DNA from: Bathynomus jamesi
Taxonomy: Eukaryota > Arthropoda > Malacostraca > Isopoda > Cirolanidae
Assembly (NCBI GenBank): GCA_023014485.1
Contig: JAJOZX010000993.1
Span: 676,501 to 740,500, forward strand
Direction: 5' to 3'
Length of the DNA: 64,000 nt
The position numbers and the translations under genes were made by a program. Positions 32,683 to 42,420 of this stretch are shown in pieces; the first letter of the stretch is position 1; the number at the start of each line of letters is the position of its first letter. Below the pieces are notes generated by a model, which was not told the DNA's origin, did no database searches, and saw only the letters and a list, made by a program, of their open reading frames with translations.

Positions 32683-33583
32683 CAGAGCTGGGCACTTCCG
32701 CAAACACTTCCGCAAACCGCAAATTCCGCAATTGCGGAAGTATGTTTTTCGTTTGCGGATTTGCGTTTGCGGCAAAGTCATCGCAAATTAGTGAATTTGC
32801 GTTGCGGAACTAAGACCGCAAATGCAAATCTTTCCGCAAATTTTCCTCAAGTATAACACGGCCATCCCCAGCTCTGCGGCCGTGGAGAGACGTTCTCCCA
32901 TGGGTCAGATATAATGAAGCCCAAAAGGGCCAGCCTGACCTCTGACAACTTCCAACGTCTCGTGTTCATGAAAGGGAACATGGACTTATTAAAACTGGAT
33001 TTGGCTCAGTTACTGGAGGACGACGACTGAACTTGTTGACAAAGCCAGAGGCGTACACTTGTAGAGGCTAGAGGGGTTGAGTTGTACAGTGAGTTCAAGT
33101 TGTGTACAGTCACAGTGTTAACTTAATTTAACTTGTGTAATGTAATGTGTGTACAGTTACTACAGTTACAGTACAGTCTTCTCTAACGTGTCTAAGTCTC
33201 AAAATTTATGAAATTCAAATGATTAAATTTATTGTTTAATTTATTTACTATTTACTTGCAGGAGGTGTTTTTGTTCAATATAATATATCAATATATTATG
33301 TAGTATTTTTATTTCTTCTACAATAGTGATTTAATGTAATAAATTATTTAGCCTTGTTTTTAATAAAAACAAGGCTAAAACATTAAACATTAAAAAGATA
33401 TAAAAACTTTTTATACCTCTTTAATGTTTTGGATGTTTTTTATAGTTAAAATTGCGATTGCGGAATTTGCGGTTTGCGGAAGTGTTTGCGGAAGTGCCCT
33501 GCACTGTAAAAATTGGAAATATGGTTTGAGTTTGCGGATTTGCGATTGCGGAAGTGATTTTGAGTTTGCGGTGCCCAGCTCTG
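32683..33583. mobile_element. 901-bp hAT deletion derivative, same TIR, perfect 8-bp TSD
   Basis: The left end CAGAGCTGGGCACTTCCGC and the right end GTGCCCAGCTCTG are inverted. The target duplication gaaaaggc is perfect (32,675-32,682 and 33,584-33,591). Subterminal repeats use a different word from the 31.3 kb element (cttccgcaaa / tttgcggaag), so the two are related but distinct families. It interrupts the BEL/Pao region between RNase H and integrase. Confidence 0.9.
32860..33030 (+). pseudogene. hAT C-terminal dimerisation domain remnant
   Basis: A short plus-strand stretch starts with PSSAAVER. After a frameshift it has LTSDNFQRLVFMKGN and an acidic end LLEDDD before a stop near 33,030. 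This is the extreme C-terminus of a hAT transposase. As in the element at 31.3 kb, only this part of the gene survives between the terminal repeats. Confidence 0.75.
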
Positions 33584-33591
33584 GAAAAGGC

Positions 33592-34391
33592 CTTCTGAGG
33601 ACAGTGTTTGTAGCTATTGACAAACTTGCAGCAATAGACTGTAATTCTCAAGAGTTTGTTGAGGTCTGAATAATGTTTATAGTAAAAAATAGGTTTGTCC
33701 TCAGTGATCCTTTTAGCTGCTGTAGAGTTGAGTGTTAGGTTAACTACTTCGGTTGGCCAAAGATCCTCACATGTTAGCCATTGAGGCCCTTCATACCAAA
33801 CTTTGTTTGCTTTCAGCAGTTTATAAGAGAGCCCTCTTCTCAAAAAGTCTGCAGGATTCTGTTCTGTTTGTATGTACCTAAATTTGATACCAAGGAATGT
33901 GTTTGCAGTTTTGATTTCTGTTAGTCTGTTCTTCATAAATATGTTTTTGCAAGAAGTTGTATCTGTGTTTGTCACCCATGTTAGACAAATTTGACTGTCT
34001 GTCCATAAGTTAATGTCTGTTATGTCAACTTCTTTATACATTACACTTGTGAGAGAAAGTCTGCTGTCTTGACTCCCAGTGAGACAGCTAATAATTCAAG
34101 TTGTGGTACAGTTTTCTTTTGGCTGAAGGATGCCACTTTTGCCTCTGAATAAACCAAATTACTTTCATTTTTACTTGTTAAATAGGCACAACACCCATAA
34201 CACCCATAAGCTTGTGTACTGGCATCTGTAAAAATGTGTAGTGTTTTGGGTTTCAATCTGTAACCAGCACCTCTTGGTAGGTAGATGTTTTGAATTTTGT
34301 TTAAGACTGTGCTAAATTTTTTCCAGTGAAATTGACCTTCCACTGAAAGTGGTTCATCCCAATCAATTTTCTTTTCCCACAAATCCTGCAA
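33592..34391 (-). pseudogene. BEL/Pao RNase H region
   Basis: The minus strand has LHIFTDASTQAYGCYG (about 34,230), SEAKVASFSQKKTVPQLELL (about 34,120) and, after a frameshift near 34,041, DINLWTDSQICLTWV (about 34,010). Further on are YIQTEQNPADFLRRGL (about 33,870) and a WLTCEDLWP block (about 33,760). These are typical of the BEL/Pao RNase H and the tether to integrase. The domain removes RNA from RNA-DNA hybrids during reverse transcription. The frame ends at the hAT MITE at 33,583 and the downstream part resumes at 32,674. Confidence 0.75.
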
Positions 34392-34399
34392 AAGGATTT

Positions 34400-34950
34400 T
34401 GGATCTTATGGTTGCTGGTAAATATGATCCAATGGGGGTAAAAATTTTGGATGACTGAAAGGACTTGTCTTTTTATATTGGCATTTGGATTTAAATTATA
34501 AATCTTTGTGCAAAGAGTGTTATTGTGTTAGGAATTCTGTTTTAAAAACGAAAGCATTCCAAGTGTTTTTTGTAATTGTTAAGTTCAATGTTTCCCTTGT
34601 TGTCTTTTGTTATCTGTTCATTTAATTTAGGAGAATTAGAAACCCACTCTCTCAGTCCAAAATTTCCTTGCTTCATTATGGCTTGTGACATTTTGTAAAT
34701 TTCAAGCAATTCCTCTTCATTTCAGTTACAGTTTTGTTTTAAAAACTGAACTGTTAAGTCAGATGATTTTTATCATACTCAAGCTTCAACTTTATACAGA
34801 GGAATACTTTTCCTATGACACTCTGTACCGCATAATTGTCTAAAACGAAGCAAAGAAGAATTTTTACAAGATCTGAGACAAGATTTGAGCCTTCCATGAG
34901 AAAACAATTTAAACTAACAGAATTTGTAGCCTTTAAACTATCCTTTCAAC
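34400..34950 (-). pseudogene. BEL/Pao reverse transcriptase, part after the mariner
   Basis: On the minus strand the RT resumes after the mariner with a NSVSLN block and LVSDLVKILLRFRQL (about 34,870). It then jumps to a KQGNFGLREWVSNSP block (about 34,680) and KIFTPIGSYLPATI (about 34,430). The stretch that should carry the catalytic YxDD is absent, so the palm has been deleted as well as frameshifted. Confidence 0.6.
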
Positions 34951-34952
34951 TA

Positions 34953-36281
34953 TCAGGTTGTAACATATATTCTGCTCGATTAGAAAACGGACGATAGATA
35001 ATAAAATAACCTCAAGATAATGTGAAATAGTTTTAGAAATGTTGCAAAATACACGTGGCGACAGGTTGGCACATATTTTATCACGATATAGAATGATACA
35101 GAATGACTTACGCTAGTGTAGGATTAGGCTAATGAATATTTTCTCTGGTGTTTTTCATACAGTTACAACGCCACCCCTACGATATTACAGTAAATGAAAA
35201 AACATGGAGCCCACGAAAGAGCATATTCGACATGTGATGCGTCATTGAATCCGCAAGAAACATTCAAAGAGTTTATGGAAATGATGTTGTGAGCGAATGG
35301 ATGTGTAGGAGATGGTTTGAGAAGTTCAGAAATGGAAACTTCAGTCTGAAAGATTATCAACGAACAGGACGACCAAATAAGTTAGGTGAAGAGTTGCTGA
35401 AAGCAACAGTGGAGGAAAACCCAACGGTAATTGTAAGAGAACTTGGCCTGCAACTCGGCGTTAGCCATATGACCATTCATCGTCATTTGAAGCTGTTAGG
35501 AAAAGTAGTGAAGGTTGGAAAATGGGTTCCGCATTATTTGTCACAAGCGAATCTTCAACATCGAATCGATATTTGCACATCACTGCATTCTCGGCAACTG
35601 CAGGAACCGCTTTTGAATCGGATCGTCACTGGTGATGAAAAATGGGTCCTCTATAACAATATTAAGCGTCGACATCAGTGGCTTAGCCGTGAAGCAAAGC
35701 CTGAACCTCAGTCAAGGAATGGACCGCATCCAAAGAAAATTTTGCTGTGCGTTTGGTGGGATATGCAAGGAATTATTCATTTTAAGCTTCTGCCAGATAA
35801 CCAAACAATCACAGCTGAAGTCTACTGCCAACAACTCCAACGATTGAAGATGGCATTACAAGAAAAACGTCCTGCATTAATTAATCGCAGAGGTGTTCTA
35901 TTCCACCAGGATAAAGCGCGCCCTCACACTGCTCGAATCACCACTGCCCAACTGGAGGCATTTGGTTGGGAAAAAATGCCTCATCCACCTTATTCTCCGG
36001 ACATCGCACCTTCAGACTACTATTTATTCTGAAGTCTGCAACACCACCTAGATGGACAAAAGTTGCAATCCAGGGAAGCTATCGAAAACGAAGTGACTGT
36101 TTTTTTTAACTCGAAACCATGGGATTTCTTCGAACGTGGCATAAAAAAACTTTTCTACAGGTGGGAGGAGGTTATAGAAAAAGAATGTAATTATGTTGAT
36201 GATTAATTTGTCATTATAAGTCATTTAATTTTTGTTCTGAATGAACTAAAAAAATCGAGCAGAATATATGTTACAACCTTA
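34953..36281 (+). mobile_element. mariner transposon, 1.33 kb, TA target duplication
   Basis: Inverted ends share AGGTTGTAACATATATTCTG followed by CTCGATT. They are flanked by TA at 34,951-34,952 and 36,282-36,283. Size, ends and TA duplication are those of Tc1/mariner elements. It interrupts the BEL/Pao reverse transcriptase; RT motifs continue on both sides. Confidence 0.9.
35204..36206 (+). pseudogene. mariner transposase
   Basis: The N-terminal helix-turn-helix region starts with KEHIRHVM and is frameshifted near 35,250. The main frame then has WMCRRWFEKFRNGNFSLKD, ELGLQLGVSHMTIHRHLK, VTGDEKWVLYNN (first catalytic D), HQDKARPHTAR (second D) and PPYSPDIAPSDYYLF (third D). These three form the mariner DD34D triad. 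A TGA replaces a codon right after YYLF, and a recognisable C-terminus continues to 36,206. The copy is therefore a pseudogene, although its core is well preserved. Confidence 0.85.
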
Positions 36282-36283
36282 TA

Positions 36284-36553
36284 GGTACAATTGTATACTA
36301 CTCTTAGTTTAGTTGTGGATGAGTCTTCTCTGTAAACTCCTGTGTGTATCAAATAATGACAACCTCGTTTTTTAAAGGGTTCATCAGTAACTTCTTCAAT
36401 GAAGCCCCTTTTTAACTGTTCTTTGAATACGTTGTCGTATATTTCTAAAAGACTGTCATTTCTAAATTTTCTGTAATTTTTATACAGATGTTCCTTAGCT
36501 ACTTTCAAATTGTCCATTATTTCTGGACAAGGTGTTTTCCAAAGCTGTTCCAC
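36284..36553 (-). pseudogene. BEL/Pao reverse transcriptase, N-terminal part
   Basis: The minus strand reads LLEIYDNVFKEQLKRGFIEE, then CHYLIHTGVYREDSSTTK and LRVVYNCT, just before the mariner. This is the standard start of BEL/Pao RT, where an alternating-charge helix is followed by the H-Y-L-x-H and T-T-K-L-R-V-V blocks. Upstream, to about 37,300, lies the degraded protease and linker region without a stable frame. Confidence 0.7.
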
Positions 36554-37374
36554 ATAGTATTGATTGTATCTGTTGTTGTAATGTATCCTTTAATTGTTCT
36601 GTCATCAAGTGGTCTTCATGTGTAATTGTACTGTCCTTTATGCCAACTGATTCTAATAATCACAACTGCTGTAACCCTTCATCCAATGTTGATTCATTAC
36701 CATTCAAATAATGTCAGTTTACTATAGTGTCTTTGTTGTTTGAGTTTGTTACACAGTCAGAAATTTCTGAATATGGGGATTTTGTTTTGTGTGAATTTTG
36801 TTCCTATTCTGTTTTCTGTGTCAGTAGTAAGATTGTATTTAGTTATGTCACCCAAAGGTGAAATACCTGTGGAAGTTTGTATGGCTATTCCATCCCCAAT
36901 TTTAATGATGCCTGTATGGACAAGATGAAGATAGTCAGCCCCATGAGCATATGTATGTCATGAACTACATCTGTATTAAGGGTTTTGTCAGCTATCATGT
37001 ATTTGTTTTGAAGTTGGAGCAAAGTTTGTTTTAACCTAGCTATTTGTAATTTTTCTTGTTCTACTTTGTTCGCAACAACTACCTTAAAGGTTTCAAATGT
37101 TCCATCAAGAGTTAAAGTTATATTTTCAGTTTTAAAACTGGCTTGTACTGGGTTTTGGTAATAAATGATGAAATAGAGAAATCTTCATTTCCCTGTTGCA
37201 TTTAAAGTCCCAATTTTTCTATCAGTTGTTTGGTTACAAATGTTTGTTGTGAGGAGGTATCTAAGAAACACCTAACCTGTACTATTTGTCCCTTTTTGTT
37301 TTAAATTTCCAAGGTTGTGGTTGGTAAAAGAATTGGTGAGTTGTTGTTAACGCTAGATGAACTGACGTGCCCAT

Positions 37375-38726
37375 TCATAACATTTTGAGTTTGGTTCTGT
37401 TTGATTTGGTTTGATTTGGGTGTTTGTTCAGAATGTTTGTAGGTTTTTTCCATGTCGTTTTGTGTATTACACGTGGGGGTAACATGGCCAAAATTGTGCA
37501 AATCTTACAATTGTATTTCAACTTTAATTTGCAGTCTAACTTATGGTGCCCTGATCCAGTGCATTTTTTGCAAAAGTTTAGTTGTTCACAATGTTTTGAC
37601 TTTGCTGTAAAGTTTGTGTATTTGGGACAATATTTAGTACTATGTTCATTGCTAAAACAAAATTGGCATATTATGGGGTTAGACTCAGAAGTAGTTTCAT
37701 TAAAGTTTTGTAGAGTAGGGGTCTTTAAGTCTTTTCCTGTAACTTTATTTTCTGAAAATTGGATTTTGCGGTTGTGTTTGAATGTAACTGGTAAGTATTG
37801 AAATTTTTTGTTAGGTTTTTGGTTTTCTGAATTGTTGGGTTTTTCTTGTGTTGTGTTAAATTTTGGGAGTGTGTAACTTGATTTGTAAAGTGCAAGTACG
37901 GTTGGGAAATATTCTCTTAGCTTATTAAGGCTAGGGTATATGTCAGTTGTTCTCTGATGAAATATCACTGACCGTAGAGGGGAGTTTTTGAAAAACAACA
38001 ACTTCAATGATCCAATCTAATTCTGTAATGTTTAAATTATTGTTCTTAAATTGTCCCGTGAGATATTCAAACTCACAGTAAAAGTCAAAAAGGTCATCAC
38101 AGTTGTTTTTTGGGGTTCGCATGTTCATTACTTTAAGAGCCAAATCATGTACAATTTCATCCTTATTCATGTAATTTCTGTTAAGCAATTCTATTGCCAC
38201 AGAATAATAATTACCTATGGCTGGCAGTGATTCCATTAATCCTAAGGCAGGGCCTTTCAGATAGTTCAGTAAATAACTAAATTTATCAACATCTGTAATG
38301 TAGTTTTTATTATCTATAAGGCTATGAAATTTTTCAATAAAAGATTGAAATTTGGCTCTCTCACCCTCAAAAGTGGCACTTACAAGTGTGGCCAGTTTTG
38401 ATTTTAGGTCATTGACCCTGAGCCTTGTTGGGAGCGCAAAGTGAAGCAGTTCAGATAGCTTCTAAGAAGCTTTCATCGGTGTCTTGTCTTTTGTACTCAT
38501 GAAGTTGGTTTTGAATTTCAGAAATAGAGGAATCAACTTTTTTAATGTAATTTTCATTTTCAAGTAGAAGAGTAGAATACTCATCATCTGTTAGTTCACT
38601 TGTGTCATTAATTTCTGTAATTATTTCCTCATCTGGTGTGAGAATTTCTTGTTTGTAGCGCGTAATAGAATTTAATGTTTCAAGATCATATCTTGTAGGT
38701 TCTTTTTGTTTGTAATCACTGTACAA
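37375..38726 (-). pseudogene. BEL/Pao gag with zinc knuckles
   Basis: Three overlapping minus-strand frames cover it. The first (38,726-38,451) is acidic. The second (38,236-37,943) has IVHDLALKVMNM and LFDFYCEFEYLTGQ. The third (38,007-37,375) is asparagine- and lysine-rich with two CCHC-type knuckles: CQFCFSNEHSTKYC and CKKCTGSGHHKLDC. These knuckles bind the element's RNA in the capsid. Frameshifts near 38,000 and a gap at 38,240-38,450 show decay. The product would be the structural capsid precursor. Confidence 0.65.
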
Positions 38727-38739
38727 TTTTGTGATGACA

Positions 38740-39490
38740 CCTTACGTGCTGATTTTTTCTCATTAATTTTTGGTAGTTTTGAGATGGTGCCATAGCTCCA
38801 AGGTCTGTGTTTTTGTCTTCTTGGTCTGGGATTTTTACCCTTTTCTCCATGTCTTAGATATTTGTTGTTAGTTTCAAGATCTGAGTTTAATTTTATGATG
38901 TTAGAGAGTTTTATGAGTGAGTTAAATTGCTGTAATAAGTTTTATATAACCTACACCAGAGGTTAAATTAAAAAATTTAGTGTTTTTAGTTAGGATAGGC
39001 CTTGAGTTTAAAGAGTAGGGCCTACTTTGAAAGGTAGGCTTTTAGTAGGTCTAAATTGTAAATTGTTTGAAGTAGGCCTAGGTGTATGAGTATGTTAGGC
39101 CTATTCATTAAGGTAAAATAGGGTGGGCTACTAAATAGGCCTATGTTGTGGGCCTACTAATTAGGCTTAGTGTGAAGTTCGCGTATTTCGTATAGGACCT
39201 AAAGTGAGTTAAGCCTATTAAGTGACTGAGGCTTTGTTTTGAGTTTAATGAGTAGGGCTTATTAAATAGGCTAAGGGTGAAGCGGGCATACTAAATAGGC
39301 CCAGAGTGGAATTGGCCTATTTTGTATAGAAACAAAAGTGAGTTAAGCCTGCTAAATGGATGAAGCTTTGTTTACGGTTTTGATCGGCCTTAGCCTTCGC
39401 CGATTGTTACGCTGGGCACGGTAAGGTAGAGTTAGGGTTAGGCCTACAAGCTAAGCCTAGCCTCTGTTTGTGTTAGTGTAAATTTTAGAG
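38740..39490 (-). repeat. BEL/Pao leader with AGGCCT-rich tandem-like repeats
   Basis: The leader lacks coding capacity and is dense in the palindromic word aggcct and variants such as taggcctac. Near 39,199 and 39,326 the sequence aagtgagttaagcct recurs with a similar downstream stretch, giving a degenerate unit of about 127 bp. An earlier partial unit may lie at 38,990-39,180. Confidence 0.45.
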
Positions 39491-39491
39491 G

Positions 39492-40268
39492 GTTCGGGTC
39501 CCTAACACGCGGGCCACCATGTAAAAAAAATAGGATTATGGTTTGATTGCCGTTACCCTCATCCGTTGGAAATTTCCAGCAGCTACAGCAAAACCCCCAC
39601 ATTTTTTCGTTAAAAAATTGTGTTTGTGGAGGTCTTCAAAAGACCTCGTTAAGTAGTGTTTTTTGGGGGGTTAATGTTTAATTTATATGCCTTCAGTATT
39701 TAGCGCTGCCTAAGGTTAAAAAAGGGAATTACTATACATTATTATTTCGTCGGGCCTCGCTTTTGGTTGTAGGGCGCGCGCCTCTCTTTCGATGTAGGCG
39801 ATGGAGTTACGCAACGAGGTTATTCGGTTTAATTAATATAGGCATTCACTACACCTAAATACCTGAATGAATAGGCCTATCCTTTTGAGTTATTAATTTA
39901 TATTATGAGGTATTCACTCAGAACTTATAGGAAGATTACTCACTTCTCCCTTGCCTAAAGCTTCGCTTGAATTTCGGCAACTTTGGCTGCTAATATAAAT
40001 TTCCTTGTCTTCAAAATTCGCTGACTTTACAAAGTTCCCAGACATCTAATTTTTGTGTTTTCATTATTTCTTTTTTCGAAGTAATTTTCATGCGTCAGTG
40101 ATGGAAAATTTTGATCCGAAATAATACGTTTTTCTTGTTATGTGGACCCAAATCCTACACATTGGGTTCTATTGTATGGCAATTATTTCCATTCCCAATA
40201 GGATTTGTCTCCAATCCAGAGGCAATTTTGTATTTATTTAATTCAATAAACTAATAATTTGTATTTAA
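39492..40268 (-). promoter_or_regulatory. Probable primer-binding site and 5' LTR of the BEL/Pao element
   Basis: On the minus strand a run ending in ACA at 39,520 is followed at once by TGGTGGCCCGCGTGTTAGGG, a composition typical of a tRNA-primer site. The upstream part to about 40,268 would be the 5' LTR. Its outer end is not defined, and no second LTR was found to align with it. Confidence 0.4.
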
Positions 40269-40429
40269 TTAAGTAATAAAGGTACCATATACGATACCAT
40301 ATTGTTGGCATGTATAGTTTTTCCATAGAAGGTGTTTCAACAATGCGGCTGTTAGATTCCACTCTCCTTTGATACCTTTAAGACTGCATTGAATCGTGCG
40401 AAGAACAAGAGGTACAAATACTCTACGGC

Positions 40430-40850
40430 TATTCTGGCGAGAGCATTGCAGGATTTCGTGGTACAAGTGATGTATTGAACTACGTTGTAGGACTAAACTT
40501 TATAAAAGCTTACATATACAGTGAAGTAGAAGCAACAACACGTGCAGAAGAGAAGCAACGGATATGGTTAGTGAGTGTTGTTGATGAGTGGTACGACTAC
40601 CGATATTATGTCATGTTGCATCATACCGATTACTCGTACCCTGCGACTGAGAATGTAAATCTTGTCATCATGGAGAATCTTAAGTATTTTTACCACTACA
40701 TTAATATATATCATGACGAGTTTGTAGTGAGCTTGTGGCTAAAGGCCTGCGTGAGTATTTAACAGAATTGAGAAATGAGTATCGCATGCTAAGCAAAAAG
40801 GAAAAATATGGTTATATGTTTCTCTCAAATAGTGCGCCGGAGTGTGAATA
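40430..40850 (+). pseudogene. Module gene 1, plus-strand copy
   Basis: This protein is of unknown function. Blocks are LNFIKAYIYSEVEATTRAEE (about 40,495), YYVMLHHTDYSYPATENVNL (about 40,605) and NLKYFYHYINIYHDE (about 40,675). After a frameshift near 40,725 the end YGYMFLSNSAPECE is followed by a stop at about 40,850. The minus-strand copy at 49.5-50.0 kb is clearly homologous but carries different lesions. It is the first gene of a conserved three-gene block that in the other copy lies beside Polinton polymerase B. Confidence 0.55.
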
Positions 40851-41134
40851 AAATGTGTTTAGTTCGTGAAAATCCCCCTATTCAAAAATGTCTGGTGCGT
40901 ATTCTGGGGAATGGGAGTGATAAAACATTAAAACCGATATTGCTTCATGTATCGGAAAGTTTCTCAAAACATCTACCCAGCATAATGGGATACAAGTAAT
41001 CACGTTGGAACAAAGCCGTACACGTTTCATTAGCTTATGGTGTGACTCACTCCTTCCGTCGAGCCGATCCGCTCGCCTGTGGCGCATAGTCATCTCAGAG
41101 CTTGAACCGACTGGACGTGCGCTCCTCGGATACG

Positions 41135-41856
41135 ATGGAACTTCCTTTGAGAAGCATTCTCAATGCCGTGTACGATGTGTCCGTGACGAAGTCGTTGCGC
41201 ATGTTCAGGCGTGAAACCGGTGCCATTAACTATGTATTGGAAACGACTTGTAGACAAACAAACAAACGGAATGTTGTTTATTTAAGTGTTGAAGAGATGA
41301 ATAGAATCTTCGTGGTGGTTGAAAAATGGAGTGAGGATTGTTATAAAATTCCGGCAGGTGTAGGTACAAGAAGAGAACAGATTAGTGATATCCCCTCATA
41401 TGCCGTTGTTTGTACGTTGTGTATAAATAACGATCAGCCATGCATTGATATACGACGGATGTGGAAGAATGCTTCTGATAATAACGTTGTCCCTACGCGA
41501 AACCGATTCATCCTCAACAGAATGTTTGAAATCGTCGGATTCCGCAAGCTGAAGCCTATATTAGACGCGCGTATTATGGATATGCTTTATTTTGATACGG
41601 TTCTTGAATACGCATACACCGCTCTGCTCGATGGGTTTACCGAGTGTAGAACTGAACAAGGCGAAAATGATCTAGAGCTGGATGCTTATTTAAAAGTTTA
41701 GACTCTTTGAAATATCATGAACTTTGGTACAAAGCATTTGAGCGGTACAGGGTTGAGCTCACCTACACCCTTCATCCTAAAGAACTATTTCTTTATATAA
41801 TGGGCAGCTGTCGCAACGACTTAGAAGATTATTTCAACTGCCGCTATGCAGTGTGA
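41135..41856 (+). pseudogene. Module gene 2, plus-strand copy
   Basis: I prefer the ATG at 41,135 (MELPLRSILNAVYDVSVTKS). The protein has VYLSVEEMNRIFVVVEKWSE, YAVVCTLCINNDQPCIDIR, NRFILNRMFEIVGFRKLKP and MLYFDTVLEYAYTALLDGF. I do not recognise the family, and no membrane segment or zinc motif is obvious. Compared with the minus-strand copy it is about 90% identical over the central 100 residues, with in-frame length differences. A one-base loss near 41,696 breaks the frame; the rest continues to a TGA at 41,854. The start of gene 3 (ATG at 41,846) overlaps this stop. Confidence 0.6.
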
Positions 41857-42144
41857 AGAAGAGTTCACGATTGAAAAGCTCGGGTCGGTAACGATGACCT
41901 GTTTTTGCATGCTTTTAAATGTATTCCAGCCGTGTTTAAAGATAACTTGCCAACCGAATGTAAAGTGGGCACAAAAATAGTATTGAACGATATGAAGGCC
42001 ATTTACATAGAGTATAGGTATCCCTATAACTTGAGCGGTGCGATAATGTTAAGTCGTGTTTACTGCATAGTGCAAAGCAATAATGATGTGACTGTAGACT
42101 CGATTACGTGTGAGTTTAGTGTTTTGCACAGTAGAACAAAGTGA
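41846..42144 (+). pseudogene. Module gene 3, plus-strand copy
   Basis: The ATG overlaps the end of gene 2. The N-terminus EEFTIEKLGSV is followed by a small deletion. The protein then continues as VFKDNLPTECKVGTKIVLND, MKAIYIEYRYPYNLSGAIML and VYCIVQSNNDVTVDSITCEF to the stop at 42,142-42,144. Function is unknown. It matches the minus-strand copy at 48.1-48.5 kb block for block. Confidence 0.5.
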
Positions 42145-42420
42145 ATGTATTCTGATGTATATTTATTTTAAATATATTTAATTGTCTAATATAATTGTGC
42201 ATATATATATACATATATATATATATACATATATATATTTCTCCTGTACTTCTATACTGATGGTAATACTCCATCGTTTTGTATTTCTTACATTATTTTT
42301 TATTTTAGTTAAGTACAGTAGAAGATAAAGTGTATGTATTTATTTTCAGTGTATTTAATTATTTAATATAATTGTGTGTATATGTTTGAATCCTCCGTCT
42401 ATGGCCCTGAGTGTTTCGAA
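42145..42420 (+). repeat. AT-rich flank with TA microsatellite
   Basis: The stretch contains (TA)n-type runs at about 42,199-42,238. The words ctccatcgttttgtatt and tttctcct recur at 45.88-45.93 kb, so this flank and the one at 45.84-46.34 kb look like two ends of one sequence separated by an insert. Confidence 0.5.

Larger units (their letters stand above)
26575..39520 (-). mobile_element. BEL/Pao LTR retrotransposon, internal region, multiply interrupted
   Basis: Reading on the minus strand from 39,520: primer-binding region, leader, gag, zinc knuckles, protease/RT, RNase H and integrase ending near 26,575. Three insertions split it: mariner (34,953-36,281), a hAT MITE (32,683-33,583) and a larger hAT (27,777-32,467). 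Collinear BEL/Pao domains resume on each side of all three. Bases 36,560-37,300 should hold the protease and the start of the RT; they contain only broken frames. The 3' LTR was not found; a CR1 LINE starts at 26,560. Confidence 0.8.
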
